In this document: positions 14,291 to 23,409 of the stretch, one piece after another | How the letters are laid out: each line of letters opens with the position of its first letter | How positions within the stretch are numbered: the stretch's first letter is position 1 | Origin: Acidobacteriota bacterium | Lineage (GTDB): Bacteria; Acidobacteriota; Polarisedimenticolia; Gp22-AA2; AA152 | DNA: 45,524 bases | Direction of reading: 5' to 3' | NCBI GenBank assembly: GCA_003222305.1 | Contig: QHVQ01000009.1 | Span: 1 to 45,524, forward strand | Notes under the pieces: generated by a model | Told to the model about the DNA's origin: nothing | The model's database searches: none | The model's input: the letters and a program-made list of their open reading frames with translations, nothing else | Position numbers and translations under genes: made by a program

Positions 14291-17083
14291 TTGATCGTCT
14301 TCCTACTCTCCCACCGTACCGCCGCGATCTCGTGTCTCCTGCTCATCACCCTGCTCTCGTGCGGGTTCGTCGGATTGCTTCATGTCGATCCGGGGGTCGA
14401 GTCGCTGCTTCCAGCGGAAGGAAAGAACTTGCGTGTCCTTCGCGAATTCAACGCCACTTTCGCTTCCGACGAAATCATCGTGTTGGCGCTGCATTCCCCG
14501 CGGCTCTTCTCGACGGAGGGACTGAAGCGGCTGGACGGTCTGACCCGCGAAGCCGAGAGACTTCCCAACGTGACGAGGGTCCTCTCCCCGACCAACGCGA
14601 AGGATTTGGAGGGAGACGCTCTGGGGCCCTTTCCCCTGGTCCCCTACGAAAGAGTCGCGAAGGGAGAATGGTCTCCCGAGGAGCTGGGCCGACGACTCGC
14701 GGCCCATCCCCTCTTCGGCGGGCTGCTGGTCTCCTCCGACGCCTCGACCGCGGCGATCCTGATCGAGGTGAGGCGCCTGGAAGGGAATCCCAAGTACCGG
14801 GCTCGGCTGGTGGCGCAGATCCGACAGCTGGCTGCCGCCGGCGCCGCGGGAATGGAGGTTCATGTGGCCGGCATTCCTGTGGAAAAAGTGGACGTAGCCG
14901 ATTACGTGAAGCGCGAGCAGCGGATCTTCGCGCCCCTCATCTTCGGTCTGCTGGCCCTGGTCACCCTCCTGCTCTATCGGCATCCTGCAGGAATGTTGGT
15001 CCCCCTGGGTGTCGTGGCCGCCTCGCTGGTCTGGACGCTCGGTCTGTATGCGGCCGCGGGCCGTCCCTTGAACCCGGTCACCTCGCTCATCACGCCGGTG
15101 GTCCTGGTCGTTTCGGTGGCCGGGAGCATCCATTTCCTGAATCATTATCTCGGAGCCCGCGCCGAGGGACTCTGGCGAGAACCGGCCCTCGAACGGGCGT
15201 TCCGCGTAACCAGGGTTCCCTGCTTCAACGCCGCCTTCACGACCGCCATCGGTTTCGGCTCGCTGCTGGTGCTCCCCATCCCGGCCATTCGGGACTTCGG
15301 GATGTTCACCGCCGCGGGGGTGATGATTTCCTATTTGCTGACCATGGCCCTTACTCCTCTCCTGATTTCCTTGCTCCCGGATTTCCCTCCCCGAGTCACC
15401 CGCAAATTCAAGAGCGGGCCCATCGAGCGGGCCCTGCGTGCAACCATCCGAATCACCTGCCGGCATCCCCTCCTCGCCACCGCGGCCGCCGTGGCCGTGC
15501 TGACCGTCTCCGCGCTGGGCCTGTCCCGGATTCACACGGAAACGGATCTCATCCGGTCCCTCCGGCGCGACAGCCCACTCGCCCGGGCCACCCGGTTCAT
15601 CGACAGTCACCTGACCGGGGTGAATTCCCTAGAGATTCTCGTCCGCGGCGTTCCCCTCGACGATCCGGCGGCCCTGGCGAGGGTGGCCAGCTTCGAGGAG
15701 AAGGTCCGGAGCATGCCCGGCGTCCGCAAGGTCACCGGTCTGCCCGATCTGGTGTCACGGGTCAATCGGGCGCTCCACGAGGGTAACGACGACTTTGCAA
15801 AGTTGCCCGAGGGGCCTGAGGCCCGCGAGGATCTGGCGGACATCGGTCGCCTCTTGAAAGAGCAGGCCCCCGCCGAGCTGGCCCGCTTCGTGGCGCCGGG
15901 CCACGGGACGCTCCGGCTTGCGGCCAGGGTAACGGCCCTCGGTTCGGCGGCCTCCCAACAGCTCTTTGCGCGCATCCGGCGCGCCTCGACCCTCGCCGGG
16001 CTGCCCGGGATCGCTCTCACAGGAAACTTCGTCGTGCTTTCCGACATGTCCACCTCCCTGGTGTCCAATCAGATGCGCGGCCTCGCGCCGGCGCTGCTCC
16101 TGATCCTCGCCGCCATGGCCGTACAGTTGCGCTCCCTCCGACTGGGGCTCCTCAGCGCCATTCCCACGGGCGCGCCCGTGCTCATGACCTACGGGCTGAT
16201 GGGTTGGCTCGGCATCCCCCTTTCGGTTTCCACCGCCATGATCGCCAGCATCACCCTCGGGATGACCGATGACAACACGATCCACCTGCTGGCTCGCTTT
16301 CGGGAGGAGTTCGCACGGGATGGCGATTATGAGATCGCCCTGGCCGCGATGATGGACACGTCAGGGCGCGCCGTGCTCTTCTCGACCCTCACGGTGGCGG
16401 CGGGTTTCTGGGTCGGTGCTTTCAGCTCCTTCCTCCCCTCGGTGCATTTCGCGGTCCTTACCGGCCTCACCCTGCTCCTCGGGCTCCTCTGCGAAGCGGT
16501 GCTCCTCCCCTTGACGCTGATTCTCTTCAGGCCGCTCGGGAAGCCCGCCCTCCCAGGCGAGGCCCCAGGAAGCCGCGCCGCTCTTGCGATCCTCGCGTGG
16601 CTGCCGATGCTTTCCTTCGCCGGAACGGCAGCCTCCGCACCCCGGGCCGAGGTGCTTCTCAGGGACCAATACGGCAGGGCCGATGGGCCTGCGCGTCACG
16701 CGGGGATTCCTCTGCTCCTGCTCTATGGACAACCTCCGGATCTCCGGGGCATGAGGTCATGGGAGGTGAGGATCCTGGAGAAAGCGGGAAGCGGCTTCCA
16801 GGTCATGCGGGCTGTGGACGCCCGAGGCGTGAAGGGGAAAAGGACCGAGGCCGAGGTGAACCATCGCCTGCAGAGAAATGTCCCGCAAGAGATTGCCGTG
16901 TTGGTGGACTGGGACGGGGAGCTGGCGAGGGCCTACGCCCTTCCTGACCGGGGGCTCACCGTGACCGTTCTGGATTCCAAGGGTAAGGCCTGCGCGACCG
17001 TTTCAGGGCCCGTGCGGGACATGACGCTCACAAGGCTGCTGGACGCGCTCGCCCAGGTGCGGGCCAAAGGGGCGTGCCCATGA
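14291..17083 (+). CDS. MMPL/RND-family exporter with extra C-terminal domain
   Basis: A 930-residue inner-membrane RND-superfamily transporter of the MMPL type, driven by the proton gradient. Two repeats are visible, each with one helix, a large periplasmic loop and a five-helix bundle. An acidic pair in LGMTDDNTIHLL sits in a core helix where proton relay residues are expected. After the last helix (near residue 770) there is a further roughly 150-residue part. It starts with another hydrophobic segment (ALAILAWLPMLSF) and continues as a soluble domain with a thioredoxin/YtfJ-like look (VLLRDQYGRAD, IAVLVDWDGELARAY) but without a CxxC pair. Start is TTG 14291, with GGGAG eight bases upstream; an in-frame TTG at 14216 would add 25 residues. 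The stop overlaps the next ATG by four bases. The substrate may be a lipid, by family analogy. Confidence 0.85.
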   Translation: MIVFLLSHRTAAISCLLLITLLSCGFVGLLHVDPGVESLLPAEGKNLRVLREFNATFASDEIIVLALHSPRLFSTEGLKRLDGLTREAERLPNVTRVLSPTNAKDLEGDALGPFPLVPYERVAKGEWSPEELGRRLAAHPLFGGLLVSSDASTAAILIEVRRLEGNPKYRARLVAQIRQLAAAGAAGMEVHVAGIPVEKVDVADYVKREQRIFAPLIFGLLALVTLLLYRHPAGMLVPLGVVAASLVWTLGLYAAAGRPLNPVTSLITPVVLVVSVAGSIHFLNHYLGARAEGLWREPALERAFRVTRVPCFNAAFTTAIGFGSLLVLPIPAIRDFGMFTAAGVMISYLLTMALTPLLISLLPDFPPRVTRKFKSGPIERALRATIRITCRHPLLATAAAVAVLTVSALGLSRIHTETDLIRSLRRDSPLARATRFIDSHLTGVNSLEILVRGVPLDDPAALARVASFEEKVRSMPGVRKVTGLPDLVSRVNRALHEGNDDFAKLPEGPEAREDLADIGRLLKEQAPAELARFVAPGHGTLRLAARVTALGSAASQQLFARIRRASTLAGLPGIALTGNFVVLSDMSTSLVSNQMRGLAPALLLILAAMAVQLRSLRLGLLSAIPTGAPVLMTYGLMGWLGIPLSVSTAMIASITLGMTDDNTIHLLARFREEFARDGDYEIALAAMMDTSGRAVLFSTLTVAAGFWVGAFSSFLPSVHFAVLTGLTLLLGLLCEAVLLPLTLILFRPLGKPALPGEAPGSRAALAILAWLPMLSFAGTAASAPRAEVLLRDQYGRADGPARHAGIPLLLLYGQPPDLRGMRSWEVRILEKAGSGFQVMRAVDARGVKGKRTEAEVNHRLQRNVPQEIAVLVDWDGELARAYALPDRGLTVTVLDSKGKACATVSGPVRDMTLTRLLDALAQVRAKGACP

Positions 17084-18615
17084 AGATCCTGCTCGTCGCC
17101 ATGCCCGACTCCGCCTCCTGCTTCGACCACATCATGGAGCTCCCGAACCTGGCCCTGTGCTGCCTCGCCGGAAACCTGGAGGGCCTCCATGAAGTGCGGA
17201 TTCTGGATCTCGTGAAGCACCGCCGGGTGGCCGCCCAGGCGCTCGAGCGCCAGATGCGTGAGTTCTCCCCGGATCTCGTGGGCATCTCCGCCATGTCCTT
17301 TCAGATCGGCTCAGCGCGCAAGACGGCGGCGGTCTGCAAGGCCATCAAGCCCGACGTCCTCACCGTTCTGGGGGGCTACCACGCCACCATCATGTGGAAG
17401 GAGATCGGGGAAGGCTATGATCGGAATCTCTTCGATTATGTAGTTCGTGGCGAGGGAGAGACGATTTTCAACTCCCTGGTGAAGACGGTCCACTCGCACG
17501 GAGACCTTGATCGAATCTCCGGCCTTTCGTACCGCAGGGGCGGCGAGTACCGACATAATCCGCCGGCTCCCCTGCTGAATCTGGAGGGGGTGCGGCCGCC
17601 GCAGCGAAGCGGTCGAGTCTCGGGCAACTTTCTTTGGATGGGTCGCCCGTTCGACGTCTCCGAGACCAGCCGCGGATGTACCATGCCCTGTGGCTTCTGC
17701 AGCATCCGGCGGATGTACGGGAAGACCTTCCGACTCTATCCCGACGAACAGGTCGTGGCCGACCTTCGAGATGTCAAGGCCCGCGGCGGCAAGGGGGTGC
17801 TCTTCGTGGATGACAATATTACGCTGGACGGACCACGCCTCAAGAAGCTCTGCCAGCGATTCGAGCAGGAGAAGGTCAATGACCTATTCATCGTGATGCA
17901 GGCCAGTGTCTTCCCCATCGCCGCGGACCTGGAAATTGCGGAGGCCATGGCGCGGGGCGGTGTGAAGATGGTCTTCCTGGGAATCGAGAGCGGCGACGAG
18001 CGGAACCTAAGAGTTCTGGGAAAGACGAAACAGGCTCCGAAAACCCGCGCAGTGGTCCGGGCGCTCCGGGACGCGGGGATCATCGTCATCGGAGGCTTCA
18101 TCGTAGGAAACCCCGAGGATCGGGAAGAGGATGTCCGCGCCACTTACCGCTATGTGAAGAAGATTGGCGTCGATCACGGCATCGTCCAGTGCCTGACCCC
18201 TTACCCCAAGACGGAACTGAGGCGCCAGCTGCTGGAGCAAGGACTCGTGACCAACCCGGACGATTTGGATCGCTACAACGGCTTCATTCCAAACGTGCGG
18301 ACGAAGTATCTTTCGGAGAGAGACCTTGCCCGGATTATGACCGGCGCCGGCATCCGCCTCTACTGGGACCCCCAATACGTCCTGCAGAACGGCATCTGGA
18401 AGGCCTGCCCCGCTCAGGCTTTCTGGATGCTCTGGAACAACCTCAAGTACATCTTCACAGGCTACGCCGGCCGAATGTTTCTCTCCCGCCACCGCTTCGA
18501 GCCCAGCCTATCCCTCGACCTCCCGGACGACTTGCGCTCCCCTTCCTATTCCGAGATTCTCACCCCGGGCAAGGATCCTGTCTATGGTAGGGCGGCCGGG
18601 CCTCACCCCTTGTAG
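17080..18615 (+). CDS. B12-binding-domain radical SAM enzyme
   Basis: A 511-residue radical SAM protein. Residues about 1-140 form a cobalamin-binding-like Rossmann domain (SPDLVGISAMSFQIG, VLGGYHATI). The 4Fe-4S site is Cys200-x3-Cys204-x2-Cys207 in SRGCTMPCGFC, and the SAM-binding strands continue to about 430, with FLGIESGDERNLRVLGK and IIVIGGFIVGNPEDREEDV. The C-terminal region is longer than the core and contains aromatic-rich helices (PAQAFWMLWNNLKYIFTGY). ATG 17080 overlaps the exporter TGA (ATGA), so the two are translated together. Class B enzymes of this type methylate or remodel unactivated carbons; lipid-tailoring members such as HpnR and GrsA/B are one possible comparison. The actual substrate is unknown. 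Confidence 0.9.
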   Translation: MKILLVAMPDSASCFDHIMELPNLALCCLAGNLEGLHEVRILDLVKHRRVAAQALERQMREFSPDLVGISAMSFQIGSARKTAAVCKAIKPDVLTVLGGYHATIMWKEIGEGYDRNLFDYVVRGEGETIFNSLVKTVHSHGDLDRISGLSYRRGGEYRHNPPAPLLNLEGVRPPQRSGRVSGNFLWMGRPFDVSETSRGCTMPCGFCSIRRMYGKTFRLYPDEQVVADLRDVKARGGKGVLFVDDNITLDGPRLKKLCQRFEQEKVNDLFIVMQASVFPIAADLEIAEAMARGGVKMVFLGIESGDERNLRVLGKTKQAPKTRAVVRALRDAGIIVIGGFIVGNPEDREEDVRATYRYVKKIGVDHGIVQCLTPYPKTELRRQLLEQGLVTNPDDLDRYNGFIPNVRTKYLSERDLARIMTGAGIRLYWDPQYVLQNGIWKACPAQAFWMLWNNLKYIFTGYAGRMFLSRHRFEPSLSLDLPDDLRSPSYSEILTPGKDPVYGRAAGPHPL

Positions 18616-18730
18616 CGAAGGCAGCGCCAACGCACCCGCCTCGCAACTCTCGCCCAGGGCGCCCTCATTCCTTACCCGGCTACCGACCTCGGGAGGATTC
18701 GCTGAACTCGGTCGGCAATCGATGCCCTCT

Positions 18731-19969
18731 TCAAGCGGCGGAGCGGAGGGCTTCGACGGGCTCGAGGCGCGAGGCGATGAGAGCGGGGTAGATGCCGTAG
18801 AGGATGCCCAGGGCCAGCGCGGTGCCCAGGGCGATGGCAAGCCCTCCAGGCTGAATGGGAAGTCCGGAGGGGAAGAAGGCACCGGCCCACAGGGTAATTC
18901 CGACACCTCCGGCGACCCCGAGCCCTCCGCCGATCATGGAGAGAATCACCGACTCTGCCAGGAACTGCAAGAAGATCTCGAAATCGGTGGCGCCGATGGC
19001 CTTGCGAAGCCCGATTTCGTAGAGGCGCTCACCGATGGAGATGAGCAGCACCGACATCAAGCCGATGCCCCCGACAATCAGGGATATCCCAGCGATGGCC
19101 CCCAGCACGATCTGCCAGCTGCGAATCTGATCACCGGTTTGCTGGCGCGCTCGCAGGATCTCCTCCGCAATGTTCTGGACCTTAAAGTCCTCCGCTCCCC
19201 GATGGGCGATACGAAGTGACGCCTCCACCTCCGATTTCAGGTCTCCCAACCGCTCCACCTCTCCGGTCTTGACTGCGATAACCGCCAGCGGGCCGTCTTC
19301 ACCGCTGTAGAACTTGCGCAGCGTGCTCAAGGGAATGTAGAGCCCCTCCATCTCCTGGATGAAATCGTCGTCGTTGACGAACAGGTTGCCCAGCTTCTTG
19401 CCCACGCCGACGACCGTGAAGCGCCGCGAGCCGAGGCTGACGTTCTGCCCCACCGCATCCTCGGTCCCGAAAAGGCGGCGCTTCAGGCGGTAGCCCAACA
19501 CGCAGACCCGCGCGAAGGCCCGCTCGTCCGGCTCGTTGATAAAGCGCCCCGCCTCCATGGAACGGTTGCGCACGATGGGATAGGTGGTCGTGGCGCCGGT
19601 GATGCGCGCCTTGCGCTCCACGTCGCCACGGCGCACGATTTCTTCGTAGAAATCCATGGGCGCTACCGAAGCAACCAGCTTCGCGCGTTCCAGCAGGACG
19701 GTCGAGTCTCGGGGCTGCAGCCCTTCGGAGCGGGCGAACATTGCGGAGTCCCGCAGATCCCGCGCCTGTCGGTTCATCACCAGCACGACGCCGTCATAGC
19801 CTATGTCAGCGAAGCCGGACCACACCGTCTCCACGACCCCCTGCAACAGGCAGGTCATGACCGTGATGGAGAGCGTCCCGAGGATGATGCCCAGCAAGGT
19901 GAGCACCGACCGCATCTTATGATGCCGGATCTCCCCCAGCACGGTGCGCAGGATCTCCCACGGATTCAT
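18731..19969 (-). CDS. MacB-like ABC transporter permease (second)
   Basis: A 412-residue FtsX/MacB-type permease without its own ATPase. One N-terminal helix (about 20-45) is followed by a large periplasmic MacB_PCD domain (about 46-270). Three C-terminal helices follow, ending in the signature YGIYPALIASRLEPVEALR. The gene is the last of a four-gene operon and its ATG overlaps the previous permease TGA (ATGA, 19969-19966). With the neighbouring permease it should form a heterodimer powered by the ATPase at 21195. Such systems export peptides, lipoproteins or antibiotics by a mechanotransmission mechanism. Which substrate this one moves cannot be told from sequence. Confidence 0.92.
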   Translation of the reverse strand: MNPWEILRTVLGEIRHHKMRSVLTLLGIILGTLSITVMTCLLQGVVETVWSGFADIGYDGVVLVMNRQARDLRDSAMFARSEGLQPRDSTVLLERAKLVASVAPMDFYEEIVRRGDVERKARITGATTTYPIVRNRSMEAGRFINEPDERAFARVCVLGYRLKRRLFGTEDAVGQNVSLGSRRFTVVGVGKKLGNLFVNDDDFIQEMEGLYIPLSTLRKFYSGEDGPLAVIAVKTGEVERLGDLKSEVEASLRIAHRGAEDFKVQNIAEEILRARQQTGDQIRSWQIVLGAIAGISLIVGGIGLMSVLLISIGERLYEIGLRKAIGATDFEIFLQFLAESVILSMIGGGLGVAGGVGITLWAGAFFPSGLPIQPGGLAIALGTALALGILYGIYPALIASRLEPVEALRSAA

Positions 19970-21198
19970 TCGTACCTCAGGGCCTCCACCGGGTTAAGCC
20001 GTGAGGCCTTCACCGCCGGGTAGAGACCGAAGAAAAGCCCGACCGTGACCGACGCCGCAACTCCGATTACGGCCATTTGCAGGGTGATCACGGCCGGCTG
20101 GCCGATGAGGTTGGAGATGGCCTGGGCGAAGATGATCCCCAGCCCCAGTCCCATGGCACCCCCGAGGACCGTTACCAGGATCGACTCCACGAGGAACTGG
20201 ATGGCGATATCCAGCCCCCGTGCGCCGAGCGCCTTGCGCACGCCGACCTCGCGGATTCTCTCCCGGAACGAGGCCAGCATGATATTCATGATGACAATTC
20301 CGCCCACCAGCAGCGAAACGATTCCCGAGACCAGGAAGACGGTGTCGAAGACCTGGTTCTGCTCGGCGCGTTGCCGGAGTCGCTCCGCCCGGTTGATCAC
20401 CTCGAAATCGGTCACCCCCGAGTGCCGACGCCGGACTACCGCCTCGATGGCGGCGGCGGCCTTCGGATTGTTCTCCACCTTGTCCACGATGACGTTGATG
20501 TACTGCACCCGCTTCCGATCGTCTCCCGTGAACCGCGCGTAGAGCGCGGTGAGCGGGATAAACGTCTGCTCGTTCATCCACTCGAGGGCATTGTGTTCCC
20601 CCTTGCCGAAATAAAATTCCTTGCGCTGCATCACTCCCACGACTCTGAAGCCCACGTCTTCGAGGGTCAGGATTCTCCCAACGGGGTCCTCGTTGCCGAA
20701 GTAGCGCCGAGCCGCCGTGTCCCCCAGCACGCAGACACGGGCCTGCGACTCCATATCGTCTTGGATGAGGAACCGGCCGCGAGTCGGATAGAACTTGTAC
20801 ACCGCGGCGTAATCGGGCGTGGCCCCGGTGATTTCGTTGCGGCGCTCATAGTCGCCGTAACGAATGTTGAGCGACTCCAGGGCGATGGGGTCCACCAGAG
20901 TGGCATAGGTCACTTCGTGTTTGATGGCCAGAGCGTCGCTCCAGGTCAGTCCGTCGCTGGCAAGCTGCCGGGCAGTGACCAGCCTCTCCTTCACCGGCCG
21001 GTTCACCACCAGGATCTTGGTCAGGCCGCCGAACTCGCCGAAGAACTTCGTGGCCTGCCTTCGCCCCGAATCGACCAGCCCCTGCACCGCCACCAACGAC
21101 GCCACTCCCAGGATGACGCCCAGGGTTTGGAGGAAGGTTCTCAGCTTGTGGGCTCGGACATCCACCAGCCCGTCGATGATGGATTCACGGAGGGTCAT
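19966..21198 (-). CDS. MacB-like ABC transporter permease (first)
   Basis: A 410-residue permease with the same plan: an N-terminal helix after LRTFLQTLGVILGVASLVAV, a periplasmic MacB_PCD domain (about 45-275) and three C-terminal helices. It ends GLYPAVKASRLNPVEALRYE. Its ATG at 21198 overlaps the ATPase TGA, and its own TGA overlaps the next permease start, so all three cytoplasmic-membrane components are translationally coupled. IREVGVRKALGARGLDIAIQFLVESI is the coupling-helix region that contacts the ATPase. It is clearly a diverged paralogue of its neighbour, pointing to heterodimer formation. Confidence 0.92.
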   Translation of the reverse strand: MTLRESIIDGLVDVRAHKLRTFLQTLGVILGVASLVAVQGLVDSGRRQATKFFGEFGGLTKILVVNRPVKERLVTARQLASDGLTWSDALAIKHEVTYATLVDPIALESLNIRYGDYERRNEITGATPDYAAVYKFYPTRGRFLIQDDMESQARVCVLGDTAARRYFGNEDPVGRILTLEDVGFRVVGVMQRKEFYFGKGEHNALEWMNEQTFIPLTALYARFTGDDRKRVQYINVIVDKVENNPKAAAAIEAVVRRRHSGVTDFEVINRAERLRQRAEQNQVFDTVFLVSGIVSLLVGGIVIMNIMLASFRERIREVGVRKALGARGLDIAIQFLVESILVTVLGGAMGLGLGIIFAQAISNLIGQPAVITLQMAVIGVAASVTVGLFFGLYPAVKASRLNPVEALRYE

Positions 21199-21938
21199 GC
21201 TTCGTTCCCGTTGGCGATTCTACCGTCCACGATCTGGACGATCTTATCGGCCCGTGACGCCACGTTGGAATCGTGAGTGACAAGAATGACCGTGTGTCCC
21301 TGAGTGTGGAGCTCCCCGAACAGTGCCAGGATTTCCTGGCCGGTCTTCGAGTCCAGGTTGCCGGTGGGCTCATCCGCCAGGACGATGGAGGGATCGTTCA
21401 CCAGCGCTCGGGCAATGGCTACGCGCTGACGCTGTCCCCCCGAGAGCTGCGAGGGGAGGGACCGGGCCCGTTCCGCCAGTCCCACTTTCTGCAGAGCCTT
21501 GACGGCCCGCTCCCGCCGCTCGACCCTCCCGATGCCGGCGTACAGGAGCGGGAGTTCCACGTTGCGGGCGAGACTCGATCGAGGAAGCAGGTTGAAGCTC
21601 TGGAAGACGAAGCCCACCCGTCTGTTCCGCACCCGGGCCAGGGCGCGGGGCGACATCTGGGAAACGGAGGTGCCCGCCAGGAGATAATCTCCTTCGGTGG
21701 GCACGTCCAGACACCCCAGGATGTGCATGAGGGTCGATTTCCCGGAGCCGGACGGGCCCATGATGGCCACAAAGTCCCCGGGGTCCAGCGTCAACGAAAT
21801 CCCCTGGAGGGCACGGACCTCGTCCTCGCCGCTGCCATAAATCTTGTGAACGTTGGTCAAATGGATGATGGGCTCCGCGAGACCACGCGGGGCGCCGGCT
21901 TCCGGCACGGCGGGCACTTCTCCCTTACTGGTTCTCAT
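21195..21938 (-). CDS. ABC transporter ATPase, MacB/LolD type
   Basis: A 247-residue nucleotide-binding subunit. Walker A is GPSGSGKST, the Q-loop is FVFQSFNLLPR, the ABC signature is LSGGQRQRVAIARAL, Walker B is IVLADEPTGNLDSKTG, and the H-loop is VILVTHDSNVASRADK. Lengths and motifs match LolD/MacB ATPases that energise FtsX-like permeases. The start is ATG 21938 (MRTSKGEV), overlapping the end of the membrane-fusion-protein gene by 14 bases; the frame is open 12 codons further up but that would lengthen the overlap. An N-terminal Ala/Pro/Gly-rich stretch of about 20 residues precedes the domain. It is cotranscribed with the fusion protein and two permeases. Confidence 0.95.
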   Translation of the reverse strand: MRTSKGEVPAVPEAGAPRGLAEPIIHLTNVHKIYGSGEDEVRALQGISLTLDPGDFVAIMGPSGSGKSTLMHILGCLDVPTEGDYLLAGTSVSQMSPRALARVRNRRVGFVFQSFNLLPRSSLARNVELPLLYAGIGRVERRERAVKALQKVGLAERARSLPSQLSGGQRQRVAIARALVNDPSIVLADEPTGNLDSKTGQEILALFGELHTQGHTVILVTHDSNVASRADKIVQIVDGRIANGNEA

Positions 21939-23172
21939 CCACCTGCCTGGGCTTGGTCGGATCCTCAAGCGCAACCTCGACTCCGTCGGTGAGTCCCTCC
22001 ATAATCTGCGCCTTCTCCAGGCTCACCAGTCCAACCTTCACGTCCTTCTCCTCGAAGAAGCGCTGCCAGACGTCGGACACATCCAGCTTTCCCGAACGGG
22101 TATTCCGAGGCTCCTTCTCTCCCGCCTTGGGGGCGTCGAAGGCCTTCTTCAGAATGTAGGCCACCTCTCGGTCCTTTTTCTTGAAGATGGCTTCCACGGG
22201 AATGCCAAGCGCTGCGGTTACTTTGTCCCCTCTCACCTCGATGTTGGCCGTCATGCCAGCGCGAAAGTCCTTGATCTGCTCTTTCAGGGTGACTTCGACG
22301 TCGAAGACCTTGACCTTCTCCTTCAGCCGAGCGGCGGGGGAAATGTGAGTGACCGTTCCATCGAAGCGACGGTAGGGAAACGCGTCCACGGTGATCACTA
22401 CCGGCATCCCCAGACGGACACGCCCGATATCCACCTCGTTGATGGAGGCCTTGATGAGCATGGAGCCCACGTCGGCTACGGTGTAAAGCGGCGTCCCTTC
22501 GTTGAACGAGGAGACACCGGAGGTTACCGTCTGTCCTACCTCCACGTTCCTCTTTACCACGGTGCCGTCCATGGGGGAGACGATATTCACGCGTTGGGAC
22601 GTGGAGATCTGCCCCTCCAACGGGATTCCGCTCTCCACGACGATGCGGCTCTTGGTCTTGGCGGCTTCGAGATTCTCCTTGGCCGTATCGAACTTCACCC
22701 GATAGTCCTTCAGCTGCTGAACCGCCAGCAGACCTTCCTCGTACAGCCGCTGATTGGTCTCCAGATCTTTCTGGGCGTCCTGGGCACGGATTTCCGCCAG
22801 GGTCAACTCCGATCGGACCGCCGAAAGAGTTTGGGCCTGGTTCACGTCCGGCTCGACACGGGCGAGGACCTGGCCGCGCTTCACGCGATCGCCTTCCTTC
22901 ACCAGAAGCTCCGTGACCTCGCCGGATAACGGGGACTTGACGTCTACCTTCACGACCGGCTCGATGGTGCCCATCTCGTTCACGGTCACCTGAATGTCGG
23001 AGACGCCCGACTTCCCGATGCGAAGATCCAGGTCCTCGGCCTTCAATGTCTGCTTGTTATGGGCGAAACCTGACCGGCCGAGAAAGGCGGCTCCGCTCCC
23101 TAAAACAAGAACCCCGAGGATCAGGGCGATCCAGATCCAGCGGCGGGGCCCCCGCCTCAGACCTGCGGCCAT
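21925..23172 (-). CDS. periplasmic membrane fusion protein of the ABC exporter (MacA/HlyD-like)
   Basis: A 415-residue adaptor that links the inner-membrane permeases to an outer-membrane channel. An N-terminal basic stretch and anchor helix (about 8-33, WIWIALILGVLVLGSGAAFLG) are followed by a biotinyl-lipoyl-like hairpin domain (VDVKSPLSGEVTELLVKEGD). Next come a long alpha-helical coiled-coil hairpin (about 110-180), the second lipoyl half (VNIVSPMDGTVVKRNVEVGQ) and a beta-barrel domain. A further stretch near the C-terminus holds a charged insert (KAGEKEPRNTRSG). ATG 23172 has GGAGGGAG just upstream; an in-frame start 24 codons earlier has less support. It is the first gene of the operon and no outer-membrane factor lies beside it. 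Confidence 0.93.
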   Translation of the reverse strand: MAAGLRRGPRRWIWIALILGVLVLGSGAAFLGRSGFAHNKQTLKAEDLDLRIGKSGVSDIQVTVNEMGTIEPVVKVDVKSPLSGEVTELLVKEGDRVKRGQVLARVEPDVNQAQTLSAVRSELTLAEIRAQDAQKDLETNQRLYEEGLLAVQQLKDYRVKFDTAKENLEAAKTKSRIVVESGIPLEGQISTSQRVNIVSPMDGTVVKRNVEVGQTVTSGVSSFNEGTPLYTVADVGSMLIKASINEVDIGRVRLGMPVVITVDAFPYRRFDGTVTHISPAARLKEKVKVFDVEVTLKEQIKDFRAGMTANIEVRGDKVTAALGIPVEAIFKKKDREVAYILKKAFDAPKAGEKEPRNTRSGKLDVSDVWQRFFEEKDVKVGLVSLEKAQIMEGLTDGVEVALEDPTKPRQVDENQ

Positions 23173-23409
23173 GTGACTCCCTCCCTGTTCATAGGCTTCT
23201 GCGAAATTGGGTTCCTGTTTGGACCTGGCTGGCTTTCCGCCCATCCTCTCCTACGGAAAACTGGGGAAAAAGTTCACCTGGGTTGGAGTTTGGATAAGTT
23301 TGGCACGGCTTCCCGCCACCCTAGGCGGTCGAGCCCTCCCCCTCGGGTTTGACTGCGCCTGTGGCATCTGCTATCAGGGCCTCCTTCGCCCTTCGGGAGT
23401 TGCCGGCCC

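Noticed and set aside
17074-17080. GTG at 17074 as start of the B12 radical SAM gene
   Set aside because: The ATG at 17080 is in the same frame, gives the ATGA overlap with the exporter stop, and begins the conserved Rossmann strand directly.
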